Assembly: GCA_038319025.1 (NCBI GenBank)
Contig: JBBQCW010000011.1
Location: forward strand, 1 to 64,000
Source of the DNA: JBBQCW01 sp038319025
Lineage (GTDB): Bacteria > Actinomycetota > Thermoleophilia > Solirubrobacterales > Solirubrobacteraceae
DNA length: 64,000 bases
Direction: 5' to 3'
Position numbers and translations under genes: made by a program. The notes under the pieces were generated by a model. That model saw only the letters and a list, made by a program, of their open reading frames with translations. It did no database searches and was not told the origin of the DNA. Positions 42,617 to 52,902 of this stretch are shown one piece after another. Numbering within the stretch: the first letter of the stretch is position 1; each line of letters opens with the position of its first letter.

Positions 42617-43801
42617 ATGAACAGCTCACGCACCCTCCTCCATCGGGGCCGACAGGCCGCTCTCGCGGTCCTCGCCATCGTGCTCCTGCACTCTGCTGCC
42701 CCCGCCCACGCTGACGGGGGCGTGATGGTCCGCCTGCGCGCCGGAACGCCGGCCTCGCGACTGACGGCGGCGGGCCTCTCCTCCGCCGGGGTAGTTGTCG
42801 CGGGAACGGGCGCCCGACTCGTCACTGCTCCCGGCGATCCGGCAGCCGCCGTCGCCCGCCTGCGACGCAAGCACGGTGTGCTCTGGGCCGAGCCCAACCG
42901 CACCGTCCGTGCGTTCGCCGCCACTCCGTCGGACCCGCGCTGGGGCGAGTTGTACGGGGTTCGGCGCATCGGCGCACCGGCGTTCTGGTCAGCGCACGGC
43001 CTCGGCTCCTTTCCGGCCACCGGCGGCGTACCGGTCGGGATCGTCGACACCGGGATCGACATCGCCCACGAGGATCTCCGTGGCCAGGTGGCGGCTTGCG
43101 GCGCCGCCCAGGACGGCCATGTTACCGAGGGCGAATGCGCGGACCATGAAGGACACGGCTCGCACGTCGCGGGCACGATCGGCGCGCTGGCCAACAACCA
43201 TCTCGGTGTGGCCGGCGTGGCGTTCAACTCGCCACTGATCATCTGCCGTGCGCTGGGCGGCGCCGGCGGCTCAGGCACCGTCGCCGACGTGGCCGCGTGC
43301 GTGGCCTGGGCACACGACCGCGGCGCACGGGTCATCTCGATGAGCCTCGGCGGCCCCTACTCCCAGACGCTCGCCGAGGCGGCGAAGACCGCTTATGCAC
43401 GCGGCGGGCGCGGCGGGTCGCTGCTGGTGGCCGCCGCCGGTAACGACGGGAACGGCGCCACCGAGTATCCCGCTGGGCTCTCGCAGGTGGTATCGGTCGG
43501 TGCCATCGACGCACGCGATGCCGTGGCCCCGTTCTCCAACGAGAATCTGGACGTCGAGGTGAGCGCGCCTGGCGTCAACGTCATGTCGGTGCGCGCGGGC
43601 GGTGGGTACGTCGCCGAGTCGGGTACCAGCATGGCCACCCCCCACGCCGCGGGCGCCGCCGCGCTGCTGTGGTCGGCCGACCCGTCGGCCTCAGTCGCCA
43701 CCATCAGAGGGCGTTTGGACGCCGCCGTGGACGACCTCGGCGCTCCGGGCCGCGACCGGGCATACGGCTTCGGCGTGATCGACCTCGCGCGGGCAAGGTG
43801 A
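42617..43801 (+). CDS. Secreted subtilisin-like serine protease (S8)
   Basis: About 394 residues. Signal peptide with core AALAVLAIVLLHSAAPAHA, then a short inhibitor-like propeptide (VARLRRKHGVLWAEPNRTV). The catalytic triad is complete: Asp in GIVDTGIDIAHE, His in EGHGSHVAGTIGA, Ser in GTSMATPHAAGAAA; the oxyanion Asn is in AAAGNDGNGATEYPA. Ends after the catalytic domain. ATG 42617 is favoured as directly before the signal peptide; 42605 and 42590 are in frame. Extracellular proteolysis is expected. Confidence 0.93.
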   Translation: MNSSRTLLHRGRQAALAVLAIVLLHSAAPAHADGGVMVRLRAGTPASRLTAAGLSSAGVVVAGTGARLVTAPGDPAAAVARLRRKHGVLWAEPNRTVRAFAATPSDPRWGELYGVRRIGAPAFWSAHGLGSFPATGGVPVGIVDTGIDIAHEDLRGQVAACGAAQDGHVTEGECADHEGHGSHVAGTIGALANNHLGVAGVAFNSPLIICRALGGAGGSGTVADVAACVAWAHDRGARVISMSLGGPYSQTLAEAAKTAYARGGRGGSLLVAAAGNDGNGATEYPAGLSQVVSVGAIDARDAVAPFSNENLDVEVSAPGVNVMSVRAGGGYVAESGTSMATPHAAGAAALLWSADPSASVATIRGRLDAAVDDLGAPGRDRAYGFGVIDLARAR

Positions 43802-43819
43802 ACAGACCGTGAGTCGGCC

Positions 43820-43847
43820 TTGACACCGCGCCGCATTGACGTAGCGT
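43820..43847 (+). promoter_or_regulatory. Candidate sigma-70 promoter for the frameshifted secreted-protein gene
   Basis: TTGACA at 43820-43825, a 16-bp spacer and TAGCGT at 43842-43847, about 37 bp before the start at 43884. The -10 is weak; chosen on sequence alone. Confidence 0.35.
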
Positions 43848-43883
43848 GCGCGCTGGTTCCGTCCGCCCGACCGTTAGGCACCA

Positions 43884-46800
43884 ATGTCCCGTCGCTGTGT
43901 CCACTTGGTCGCCACGCTGTCCGTGCTGTTCACCAGCGTTCTCGTGGCGGCCGCGCAGGCCGACGTGTCCACGATGTCCTACGACAACCTGCGCACCGGG
44001 TGGGACCGCAACGAGGCGACTCTCACGCCCTCCCAGGTAGCGGCGTCGGACTTCGGCAAGCTCTTACGACAACGGTCGACGGTCAGGTCTACTCCGAGCC
44101 GCTCGTGCAGGGCCAGCGCGTGCTCGTCACCACCGAGAACGCAAAGGCGTACGCGATCGACAAGCTGTCGGGCGCGATCCGCTGGAGCCGTGATTTCGGG
44201 ACTCCGTTCAGCGCCAACGACATCGGCTGCGGTGACCTCACGCCGAACCTCGGCTCCACCTCGACCCCCGTCGTAGACCCGGTCACGCAGACCGAGTACC
44301 TGACCACCAAGGTCGTCGAGGCCGGTCAGGCGAAGTGGTACCTACACGCAGTCTCGGTGGCCGATGGCACCGAGCGCACCGGCTGGCCGGTCGAGATCAA
44401 GGGTGCCCCCGAGTCCACACCAGGCCTGCCGTTCATCGCCCGCACCGCGATGCAGCGCCCAGGGCTGCTGCTCATGAACGGCGTCGTCTACGCGGCGTTT
44501 GCCTCCCACTGCGACATCGGCCCGTACCGCGGCTACATCGTCGGGGTCGACACCGCGGCCCACAACATCACCACGATGTGGACGAGCGAGTACGGCGTCG
44601 GCACCGATGAGGCGTCCGCGGCCGGCATCTGGCAGGGCGGCGGCGGGCTGATGTCCGATGGTCCAGGCCGCATGATCTTCTCGACCGGTAACGGCATCGC
44701 CCCGCCGGTCGGCCCCGGGCACTCCCCGGTGCCCACCACGTTGTCGGAGGCGGTGGTGCGCGCCGACGTCGGAGTCGACGGCATCTTGCGCACGCAAGAC
44801 GTGTTTTCACCGTGGGATGCCCCCACCCTGGATCTGTACGACGCAGACCTCGGGTCCGGCGGCCCGGTCGGCCTCCCCGACAGCTTCGGCACGCCGAGCC
44901 ATCCGCACCTCGCGGTGCAGACGGGCAAGGACGGGCGCGTCTACCTGCTCGATCGCGACGACCTCGGTGGGCGCGGACAAGGGGCAGGCGGGGGCGACAA
45001 GGTCGTCGACATCGCCGGCCCGTTCGGCGGCCAGTGGGGCCATCAGGCCGTCTACGGCGGCGAAGGCGGCTGGGTCTACCAGGTGGAGGCCAACGGTCCG
45101 CTGCGCGCTTTGGCCGGCGGCGTCACCGCCGGTGGCACGCCGACCCTCACGTCCACCGGGACGAGCACCGGGTCCTTCGGCTACACCTCTGGTTCACCGA
45201 TCGTCACCAGCGACGGCACCACGGCCGGCAGTGCCCTGGTGTGGGTGGAGTACTCGACGGGCAGCACCGGTACGGGCGGTCAGCTGCGCGCCTATCGGGC
45301 GATCCCCTCGGGCGGCGTGCTCACGCAAGCCTTCTCGGCGGCGGTGGGCGCCGTCTCCAAGTTCGCCGTCCCGGTGGCCGATGGCGGCCGCGTGTACGTC
45401 GGTACCAGGGACGGCAAGCTGATCGGGTTCGGCCGTCCGGCCGCACCCGCGCTGCAGACGTCGTCCACCGACCTCGGCAACGTCGCGGTCGGCGGCACAC
45501 CGGCCAGCGGCTCAACCACCATCACGGCCACCCGTGATGTGCAGATCACCGCATCGTCGGTGACCGGCCCGTTCGCCGCGACGCCCACGCTGCCCGCCAC
45601 GCTGCACGCCGGCGACGTGCTCACCATCCCACTGACGTTCTCCCCGACCCGACCAGGTGACGCCTCCGGGCAGCTGTCCCTGACCACCGACGCCGGCACC
45701 GTCGCGATGGATCTCCACGGCTACGGCACGTCCCCGGTGCTTACGGGGACGCCAAACCCCGTCAACTACGGCCAGCTGGCGCTCGGGTACGGCGCCAAGA
45801 CTCTCGCGGTGACGGTCAGCAACACATCCACGGTGGCGCGCACGATCACGGCGGTGACGGCCCCCGCGGCACCGTTCAGCGCGGCCAGCCTTCCGGCGGT
45901 CGGGCTCGTGGTCGCGTCCAAGGCCAGCATCAGCGTTCCCATCACCTACCTGCCGACCGCGGCGGCCTCCGACGCCGGCTCACTGATCATCACCAGCAGC
46001 CAAGACGGGCTCGCCGGTACCAGCACCCTCACCGTGCCGCTCACCGGATCGGCCGTTTCCGGCTCTCCTCATCTGACCATCAGCCCCGCGACGCTTGAGT
46101 TCGGCAGCGTGGGCGCCGGCGGGGCGAAGACGCTGAGCTTCGACGTGCGGAACACCGGCAACGTGCCGGTCACCATCACCAAGGCGAAGGCTCCGACGGG
46201 TGCCTTCTTCAGTGCGACGCCGCTGTCAGAGGGCCTCACGTTGCCGCCCGATGCCGTGATCCATCAGCAGGTGACGTTCAGCCCCACAGCCACCGGCGCC
46301 ATCGCCGCCACGTACTCGATCACCGGGGACGACGGACAGGGTGCGCAAATCGTTCAGCTCCACGGCACCGGGATCAACGCTTTGCCCGTCGTGCGGGACT
46401 GGGTCCTCAACGGCGTGGCGGTGAAGAGCAAGAAGGGCGTGCTGCTCACCGCGGCCGACCAGTACGGCTCCGCCGGCTCGGCCGTCTCCCCGACCGTGGT
46501 CAAGAGCGACGGACTGGCCGCCAGCTTCCACCTGCGCGTAGGCGGTGGCTCTGACGCCGACGGGCTGACCTTTGCGCTACTCGACGGATCGTTGGGCACC
46601 GACGCGCTGGGCGCTCAGGGCGGCGGGCTGCGCTACTCCGGCCTCGACGGCCCGGTGATCGCGTTCGACACCTACCAGAACTGCACGGACCCGTCGACCA
46701 ACTTCGTCGGCATCGCCCGGTCGGCCACCGGTGACTGCTTTGACTGGTTGGCCACCAACACCAGCATCGGTGACTTGCGCACCGGGACGCACTCGGTGTC

Positions 46801-46966
46801 CGTGCGGGTACGCGGCCAGCGGATCACCGTCCGGGTGGATGGGGCGACAGTGTTCAACCAGGTGACGACCATGCCCGCGATGGTGCGCCCGGCGTTCACC
46901 GCCGGCACGGGCGGCCTCACCGACGATCACGAGGTGTACGGCACGAAGGTCACGTACAAGCCGTAG
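43884..46966 (+). pseudogene. Frameshifted gene for secreted propeller/HYDIN/lectin-like protein
   Basis: The frame starting at 43884 encodes a signal peptide (LVATLSVLFTSVLVAAAQA) and STMSYDNLRTGWDRNEATLT up to about 44065. From 44066 the coherent reading moves to the +2 frame: TTTVDGQVYSEPLVQGQ and onward to 46966. Restoring one nucleotide in CTCTT-ACG would give an unbroken protein of about 1027 residues. The rest is a PQQ-type propeller, three HYDIN/choice-of-anchor-D-like repeats (LGNVAVGGTPASGSTTI, YGQLALGYGAKTLAVTV, FGSVGAGGAKTLSFDV) and a concanavalin-A-like C-terminal lectin domain (about the last 200 residues). Everything after the shift shows no further break, so this may be recent, a sequencing error, or programmed slippage. 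Confidence 0.78.
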
Positions 46967-46982
46967 TCGACTCCCGACTCCC

Positions 46983-47804
46983 TCACTCGCCGAAGGCAGC
47001 GCGAGCGACCTGCGCACCCGGGCCGGCCTGCGCCCAGAATCCGTAGGTGCCGTCGTCGAGCAACTCACGGCCGGCGGCCACCAATGCACCGATCGCGGCG
47101 AACGCGAACCCGCCGCCGACCGAGACGCGGGCCACCCCCACCGCAGCCAGTTCCGACACCGTCGGCGCACCGGGAAGGGCGAGCACGTTCACGGGGCGAT
47201 CGACGGCGCCGACCACATCACGGATGTCCTCGATGCGGCGTAGCCCCGGCGCATACAGCACATCGGCGCCCGCCTCCTGATAGCGCTGCAGGCGGCCGAT
47301 GGTGTCGGCGAGATCATCGATGCCGTGGAGGTGGTTCTCGGCCCGCGCGGTGAGTACCAGGTGCACCGGACCGGCATGCGCAACGTCGACGGCCGCCGCG
47401 ATCCGCTCAGTGGCGAGGTCGACAGCGTAGATCGGGTCGTCCGCGCGGCCGGTGGAATCCTCGATCGAGCAGCCCGCCAGGCCGGCGAGCAGGGCGAGCC
47501 GCACTGTCTCGGCGACCCCCGCGGGATCATCGCCGAACCCGTTCTCCAGATCGGCGGAGACCGGCAGGTCCGTCGCGCCCACGATCTGCTCCGCATGCAT
47601 GATCGCCTCCTCCCGCGTGATCCCATAATCCAGCCGGCCGAGCGTGGCGGCGAACCCGCTGCTCGTGGTGGCCAGGCCCTGGAAACCCAGCGAGGCGAGC
47701 AGACGCGCGGAGCCGACATCCCAGGGGTTGGGCAACAGGAGCGGCTGCGCGGCGGGATCGTGCAGCGCGAGGAAGCGACGGGCGAGCTCGGCGGGATCGG
47801 GCAT
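46983..47804 (-). CDS. Isocitrate lyase/PEP mutase superfamily protein
   Basis: About 273 residues from ATG 47804. TIM-barrel family marks: LLLPNPWDVGSARLLASLGF at the start, VSADLENGFGDDPAGV with the metal-binding Asp/Glu, and AGCSIEDSTG. It belongs to the small superfamily of oxaloacetate decarboxylase, 2-methylisocitrate lyase and PEP mutase relatives. Lyases of this superfamily need a KKCGH-type loop; I do not see one here, so a mutase- or hydrolase-like reaction may be likelier. Convergent with the frameshifted gene; divergent from the deacetylase at 47879. Confidence 0.85.
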   Translation of the reverse strand: MPDPAELARRFLALHDPAAQPLLLPNPWDVGSARLLASLGFQGLATTSSGFAATLGRLDYGITREEAIMHAEQIVGATDLPVSADLENGFGDDPAGVAETVRLALLAGLAGCSIEDSTGRADDPIYAVDLATERIAAAVDVAHAGPVHLVLTARAENHLHGIDDLADTIGRLQRYQEAGADVLYAPGLRRIEDIRDVVGAVDRPVNVLALPGAPTVSELAAVGVARVSVGGGFAFAAIGALVAAGRELLDDGTYGFWAQAGPGAQVARAAFGE

Positions 47805-47878
47805 GCGACCCATCATCGCGGCCCGCACCAGGCCGGCGCAACGCAGGCTCTCGGAGGAGGCCGTCGGCCGCGAACAGG

Positions 47879-48757
47879 ATGATGGTCCATGTGCCCCGCG
47901 CCACGATCCGACGCCGGCGCCTCATCGCGCTGCTCAGCCTCATCGTCGGCGTGGCCCTCGTCGCCGGGGCCGTCGCCTTTGTAACCGGTTCGGGCTCGCG
48001 GGCCACGGCGACTCACCCAGCCGACACAACCTCCGGCACTACCAGTGGCGGCAAGCACGCGAAGAAGAAACACTCACCTGGCAAAGCCACCGCACCGCTG
48101 GATCGCAGCATCCAGGCGATCACGCCGCGTCGACCGGGACCAGCCGTCGTGATCTCCTCCGGTCCAACCACCGGGCACAAGGTCGCGTTGACTTTTGACG
48201 ACGGCTTCTGCCCCGCGTGCGTGAAGCGCATCGTCGACGTTCTGGAACGCACGGGTGCGCACGCGACCTTTTTCCCGAACGGGCGGTACGGCGCCAGTTG
48301 GGACCCGCAGGCGGCGCGCATTCGAGCGCTCGTCCAACGCGGGCAGCTGACGCTCGGCAACCACACGTTCAGCCACGGCGTCTCCACGGTGATCGGCCCC
48401 GCCGCGCTCGGCGCCGACCTCCAACGCAATGAGGACTGGATCGAGCGCACGTTCCATCTCACCGGGCGTCCGTGGTTTCGCCCTCCGTACGGGGATTACA
48501 ACGCCGGCACCCTGACCGCCGCCGGGCAACTCGGGTACACCAAGGTGATCATGTGGTCGGGAACGCTCGCCGACTCGAGCCTGCAGACCCCGGCGTACCT
48601 GCTGCGCGCGATCCACTACTGGGCGCGGCCGGGGAGAATCATCCTGATGCACGCCAACTACTTGCCGACGGCGCAGATCCTGCCCAAGATCCTGGCCGGC
48701 CTGGCGCGCAAGCACCTGACGCCGGTGACCATCGCCGAGCTTCTGCACCATGGCTGA
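47879..48757 (+). CDS. Membrane-anchored polysaccharide deacetylase (NodB, CE4)
   Basis: 292 residues. A membrane anchor near the N-terminus (LIALLSLIVGVALVAGAVAF) and a basic Ser/Thr linker come before a NodB domain. Motif 1 is LTFDDGFCPACV (metal-binding DD), motif 2 LGNHTFSHG (HxxxH), motif 3 RPPYGDYN, and IILMHAN gives the last histidine. Enzymes of this family deacetylate wall peptidoglycan or polysaccharides on the outer face. An ATG doublet marks the start. The stop overlaps the next ATG by 8 bp. Confidence 0.92.
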   Translation: MMVHVPRATIRRRRLIALLSLIVGVALVAGAVAFVTGSGSRATATHPADTTSGTTSGGKHAKKKHSPGKATAPLDRSIQAITPRRPGPAVVISSGPTTGHKVALTFDDGFCPACVKRIVDVLERTGAHATFFPNGRYGASWDPQAARIRALVQRGQLTLGNHTFSHGVSTVIGPAALGADLQRNEDWIERTFHLTGRPWFRPPYGDYNAGTLTAAGQLGYTKVIMWSGTLADSSLQTPAYLLRAIHYWARPGRIILMHANYLPTAQILPKILAGLARKHLTPVTIAELLHHG

Positions 48758-49601
48758 CCGCTGGCCACCCATCACCGAGCCGGAGCTGCTCCGCCGCCTC
48801 GCCCTCGACGATGGCGCGTTCGTCGAGCTGATGGGAAGCCTGCTGGCCTCCGTCGGCCCCCGCGATTTCACCGACCGTGAATACGACCTAGCGCTCGGGT
48901 ATCCGTGGGCGCGACCGCCTTCATCCTTCCTCCTGGACGGGGAGGCGGTCACCCCGCTCGATGCGCTCCCCGCGCTCGACAGCACGCCGCGATTTGAGCT
49001 GCTGGCCTTCGGCTCCAACGGAGCACCCGAGGCGCTGACCCGCAAGTTCGCACACCTCCCTCGCGATGAGCGCCGTCTCCTGGTGCTCGCCGGCGAGCTA
49101 CGCGATTTCGACGTGAGTGCCGCGGCTCATCCGACGGCTTACGGGTCGTTCCCGGCGACCATCTTCCCGAGCCCCGGCACCGCCCTCGTCGCCTCGGTGC
49201 TGTGGGTCACTGCGGCACAACTGACGGCCCTCACGTGGACGGAGATCAGCTACTTCCTCGGGCGCCTCGACGGCGTCCGTTTCACGCCGACGCTGCCGGG
49301 CGCCCCGCCGATCAGCAGCGTCATGGCCTTCGTCTCTCGTTGGGGATCGCACCACGTCGACGGCCGGCCCGCGGCGCTCGCGGCCCTGCCCGCCGATGGC
49401 CGTCTCGCCCCCGCCTACACGCAGGAGCAACTGCTCGACCGGATGGCCGGCGACGTCCTCGGCGCGGGAGCGGGCGCGCGGGATCTGGTGGCCTGGATCT
49501 TTGCCGACTTCAGCGCTGCGTCGGCGAGCATGGCGCCGCTGGCGCAGTCCTCGGCGTCAACGTTCGCGTCGGATCGGTGGACGCGGTACCCAGCCCGCTG
49601 A
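48750..49601 (+). CDS. Hypothetical protein with GGCT-like SN motif
   Basis: 283 residues, soluble. The only family hint is FELLAFGSNGAPEALTRKFA: FGSN resembles the YGSN loop of gamma-glutamylcyclotransferase-like (BtrG/GGCT) folds, and ERRLLVLAGELRDFDVSAAA could be a further strand, but the expected catalytic Glu region is not clear to me. The start is ATG 48750, inside the deacetylase end, so co-translation is likely. Function not assigned. Confidence 0.6.
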   Translation: MADRWPPITEPELLRRLALDDGAFVELMGSLLASVGPRDFTDREYDLALGYPWARPPSSFLLDGEAVTPLDALPALDSTPRFELLAFGSNGAPEALTRKFAHLPRDERRLLVLAGELRDFDVSAAAHPTAYGSFPATIFPSPGTALVASVLWVTAAQLTALTWTEISYFLGRLDGVRFTPTLPGAPPISSVMAFVSRWGSHHVDGRPAALAALPADGRLAPAYTQEQLLDRMAGDVLGAGAGARDLVAWIFADFSAASASMAPLAQSSASTFASDRWTRYPAR

Positions 49602-49616
49602 CCAGCGCCGAAGGAC

Positions 49617-50858
49617 TCAGAGGATGGTGCCCAGAGTGGAGAGGCCAAGCACGCTTGGCCGGTGGCTCGCATCCCAGTCGATCGGGACGTGAACATCCAC
49701 GCCCGGACCCGCCGGGGGTTCAGGCGAAGTCGGAGAGACCACGCCGAGCTGCTCGAGGTACGGCGTCAGGTAACGGCTGACGACCTTGGCCGGCGGCCAC
49801 CACAACGGATGCGCGTCGGCCTCGCTGTTGGTGGAGGACAGCGACCGGCGCATGAAACGGTCCTCGTGGCCGGCGAGCAAGCGCCCACGCAGCACGAGGA
49901 CCGGTGGCCCGGCGTCGACATCGGCGCCCGCGGCGGAGGCGATCTGCGCGGCGACCGAGTCGGCCTGCTGGCATGCGAGACCACCCTGCTTGATCGGCTG
50001 CTGAGTGGCATCGCCGATGGCCCACACGTCGGCCAGGCCTGGTACCCGGCCGTACTCATCGGTGGCGATGAAACCCTGCGCGTCCGCCGGCACGCCCACC
50101 AGATGGGGGCCTTCCATCCGCGATAGCGCGACGATCCGATCTACCGTGATCGCCCGATCTGGACCCAGCTCGATCTGACCTGCCCGCGGTACCCGCGCGG
50201 CCGCCGACCCATGGAATGTGATGTGCGCCGCAGCCAGCAGCTCGCCAACCGCGGCGCTGGCTTCAGCGCCGAAAACGCCGAGGGGGCGCGCCTCCGGCGT
50301 CACGAGGTACAGCCGGGCGTCGTCGACTCCCATGCTCCACACGCGGTCCGCGGTCATAAGCGCGAGTTCGTAGAGCGGGAGTGACCAAGTGATCCCCTCC
50401 GGCGCCACGAAGGCGACCGAGTGAGACCAACCCTGCTCAAGGTCGGCCACCACCCCGCTGAGGGCATCGGCCTCATAAGGATCGAAGGTCAGACCGCGCT
50501 CGAAGGCGGGGACGGGCCGGGCGCCGGGCGCCAGCAGCAGGGTGTCGTACCCCAGCTCCTCGCCCCCAGCGCACACGACCACCCGTCGCAGTGAATCGAC
50601 GGAAAGCACGGCGTCCTGTCGGAACTGCCCACCGTGGGCGCTGAGCACCTCCGGCAAGGACACGGTTCGGGCCACCGCGCCGCCGAACGGCACGACGACC
50701 GACAGGGGGCGCAGGGAGAAGTCGGGTTCAGGTGCGACCAACGTGACGCGGACCCGCGGACCGGCCAAGTCGTGCAAAGCGAGCACCGCTTCGAGGGCGG
50801 CGATGCCGCCGCCGACGATGACGACGTGCCGGGGGTCGCTGTGTCCGGTGGGAGGCAT
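49617..50858 (-). CDS. FAD-dependent pyridine nucleotide-disulfide-type oxidoreductase (NDH-2/SQR-like)
   Basis: 413 residues from ATG 50858. The FAD site is HVVIVGGGIAALEAVLAL; a second FAD strand is DVWAIGDATQQPIKQGGLA, and LLLAPGARPVPAFERGL is the usual mid-domain motif. The fold is that of type II NADH dehydrogenases and sulfide:quinone oxidoreductases. A conserved cysteine pair for SQR is not visible, and I see no clear C-terminal membrane helix. The upstream residues to 50963 are unlike the family and are left out. A role in electron transfer to the quinone pool is inferred. Confidence 0.85.
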   Translation of the reverse strand: MPPTGHSDPRHVVIVGGGIAALEAVLALHDLAGPRVRVTLVAPEPDFSLRPLSVVVPFGGAVARTVSLPEVLSAHGGQFRQDAVLSVDSLRRVVVCAGGEELGYDTLLLAPGARPVPAFERGLTFDPYEADALSGVVADLEQGWSHSVAFVAPEGITWSLPLYELALMTADRVWSMGVDDARLYLVTPEARPLGVFGAEASAAVGELLAAAHITFHGSAAARVPRAGQIELGPDRAITVDRIVALSRMEGPHLVGVPADAQGFIATDEYGRVPGLADVWAIGDATQQPIKQGGLACQQADSVAAQIASAAGADVDAGPPVLVLRGRLLAGHEDRFMRRSLSSTNSEADAHPLWWPPAKVVSRYLTPYLEQLGVVSPTSPEPPAGPGVDVHVPIDWDASHRPSVLGLSTLGTIL

Positions 50859-50967
50859 GGTGTGACTGTAGTGGCACCGTTCGCTCTCGTCATCCGTGCG
50901 CGACCCGCCCTGGCCTACGTGGTTTCTGCGGACGACGGAAAGCTCGGCGAACTTCGTGCCCACAAGC

Positions 50968-51324
50968 TCAAGCCACGCGAATCGTCAGATCCTCGGTCAC
51001 CGAGGCCCCCTCAAGTTGCTCCGACAGCTCCGCCGCCCAGTCGGCCTGCCCCGGAAGCAGTACGAAGCGCACGAGCACTATGTCGTCGGCGGCCGCCCGC
51101 TCGAGCAGTTCGTGGAGCAGCCGTGTCGCGGCTGGTCGGCAGGCCACGTCTCGCAGCGCCACGACGCCCTCCACGTGGCGCCCGTACAGCGGCTCCCAAG
51201 CGGCAACACCATCAAGGCGCTCAGGACCCCGCACGACGATGCGTCGCCGGGGCGAGACCGCCGCTTCGCGCAGCACCCGCGGGTGACCGAGAACCGACGT
51301 CAATGCGAGATCCACGTGCTCCAT
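50968..51324 (-). CDS. Small hypothetical protein
   Basis: About 118 residues from ATG 51324 (ATG 51360 is also possible). Codon use is GC-rich at third positions and the sequence (LLHELLERAAADDIVLVRFV, WAAELSEQLEGASVTEDL) is protein-like, while the opposite strand gives no sensible product. It fills an otherwise 640-bp gap between the flavoprotein gene and cydAB-2. No motif recognised. Confidence 0.5.
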   Translation of the reverse strand: MEHVDLALTSVLGHPRVLREAAVSPRRRIVVRGPERLDGVAAWEPLYGRHVEGVVALRDVACRPAATRLLHELLERAAADDIVLVRFVLLPGQADWAAELSEQLEGASVTEDLTIRVA

Positions 51325-51501
51325 CCCGACGACTTTCGCGCTCTGTGGCGACGCCCGCATCCGTACCCGACCGTAGTTTCAGAGCGCGGTACAGCCGCCC
51401 GCGGGTGTGGCTCAGTGTCGCGCTCGGTGCGGTGTCACCGCGGGGCACATCCGTAGTTCGCACCCTTGCCGGGTGCCAAGGCGGTCCCCGAAAATGCAGG
51501 C

Positions 51502-52893
51502 GTGACGACTCTCGATCTCGCCCGTGTCCAGTTCGGGGCCACCACGATCTTCCATTTCTGGTTCGTCCCCGTCTCCATCGGGCTGGCGTTCTACATCGCT
51601 GTCGCCCAGACGCTCCACTACCGCACCGGCAAAGAGGTGTACGCCCGCCAGGTCACGTTCTTCGGCCGCCTATTCCTGATCTCGTTCGCCGTCGGCGTCG
51701 TCACGGGGATCATCCAGGAGTTCCAGTTCGGGATGAACTGGTCGCAGTATTCGCGCTACGTCGGCGACATCTTCGGCGCGCCGCTGGCGATGGAGGGTCT
51801 GGCCGCGTTCTTCCTTGAGTCCACGTTCATCGGCCTGTGGATCTTCGGCAAGGACCGGTTGTCGCCCCGAATGCACCTCGTCACCATCTGGCTGGTCTCC
51901 TTCGGGAGCGCGCTTTCGGCCTGGTTCATCATCGCTGCAAACTCGTGGATGCAGGACCCGGTGGGGTACAAGATGGTCGGCGGCAAGCCGCAGCTCACGA
52001 ACATCGCCGACGTGCTCTTCTCGGAGACGACGATGTGGGCGTACGCACACGTGCTCATGGCGGCCCTCATGACGGGGTCGCTCGTTGCGGTGGCCGTGGC
52101 CGCCTGGCAGTTGCGCAACGGTGGCGACCGGGACCTATTCGGCACCGCGCTGCGCGTCGCGTTGCCGATGGCGTGCGTCGCCATCGTCGGCTCGTTCGTG
52201 ATCGGCGACGGCCTGGCCCGCAACCTCGTCCAGCGCCAGCCGATGAAGATGGCCGCGGCCGAGGCCCTGTTCAACACCGAGAAGCCGGCCTCGTTCAGCC
52301 TGTTCGCGACCGGTGACTTCACAAAAAACCCCGGTCATACGAACCGGGATCTGCGCGTTCCGCACGTGCTCTCGCTGCTTTCCACCCACACCTGGGGCGG
52401 CGAGGTCAAAGGGATCAACCAGTTGAACGCCCAGTACGTGGCTAAGTACGGACCGGGCGACTACACCCCGATCGTGGGCGTCGTCTACTGGTCCTTCCGA
52501 GTGATGGTCTACACGTGGGGGCTCCTGCTCCTGCTCGGTGGGGTCGGTCTTTTCCTGTGGCGCCGGGGCACGCTGGAGACGTCGCGACGCTGGCTGTGGT
52601 GCGCGGTCGCGGCCGGGATCGCCCCGTTCGTCGTGAACACGGCGGGCTGGGTGATGACCGAGATGGGCCGCCAGCCCTGGATCGTTCAGGGGCTGCTCAA
52701 GACGTCGGACGCCGTCAGCCCCCGGGTCACCACCGGCCAGATCCTCATCTCCCTGATCGGCTTTCTCACGCTGTTCACGGTGATCGGGGGGATCGCCCTG
52801 TGGCTGTTCCTGCGCGAGGCACGCCACGACGTCAGGAGCGAGCCGACCGCTGATCGCACCGATACGTCCTCCGACCTGTCGCTGGCGTATTAG
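51502..52893 (+). CDS. cydA: Cytochrome bd ubiquinol oxidase subunit I (copy 2)
   Basis: 463 residues from GTG 51502. The haem ligand H18 is in GATTIFHFWFVPVSIGLA; EFQFGMNWSQYSRYVGDIFG, AAFFLESTFIGLWIFG and MGRQPWIVQGLLKTSDAVSP are all present, with a short Q-loop. A longer frame begins at 51466 but adds only non-conserved residues. Clearly paralogous to the copy at 39707 but divergent between the conserved helices, so the duplication is old or one operon was acquired. Confidence 0.95.
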   Translation: MTTLDLARVQFGATTIFHFWFVPVSIGLAFYIAVAQTLHYRTGKEVYARQVTFFGRLFLISFAVGVVTGIIQEFQFGMNWSQYSRYVGDIFGAPLAMEGLAAFFLESTFIGLWIFGKDRLSPRMHLVTIWLVSFGSALSAWFIIAANSWMQDPVGYKMVGGKPQLTNIADVLFSETTMWAYAHVLMAALMTGSLVAVAVAAWQLRNGGDRDLFGTALRVALPMACVAIVGSFVIGDGLARNLVQRQPMKMAAAEALFNTEKPASFSLFATGDFTKNPGHTNRDLRVPHVLSLLSTHTWGGEVKGINQLNAQYVAKYGPGDYTPIVGVVYWSFRVMVYTWGLLLLLGGVGLFLWRRGTLETSRRWLWCAVAAGIAPFVVNTAGWVMTEMGRQPWIVQGLLKTSDAVSPRVTTGQILISLIGFLTLFTVIGGIALWLFLREARHDVRSEPTADRTDTSSDLSLAY

Positions 52894-52902
52894 GAGAACC
52901 GC

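Noticed and set aside
50896..51456. 186-residue plus-strand open frame before cydA-2
   Set aside because: Not protein-like in composition; the minus-strand frame in the same place has better codon use.
51480..51495. GGTCCCCGAAA before cydA-2 considered as a DosR box
   Set aside because: Resembles only the right half (AGTCCCSAA); the left half TTSGGGACT is absent.
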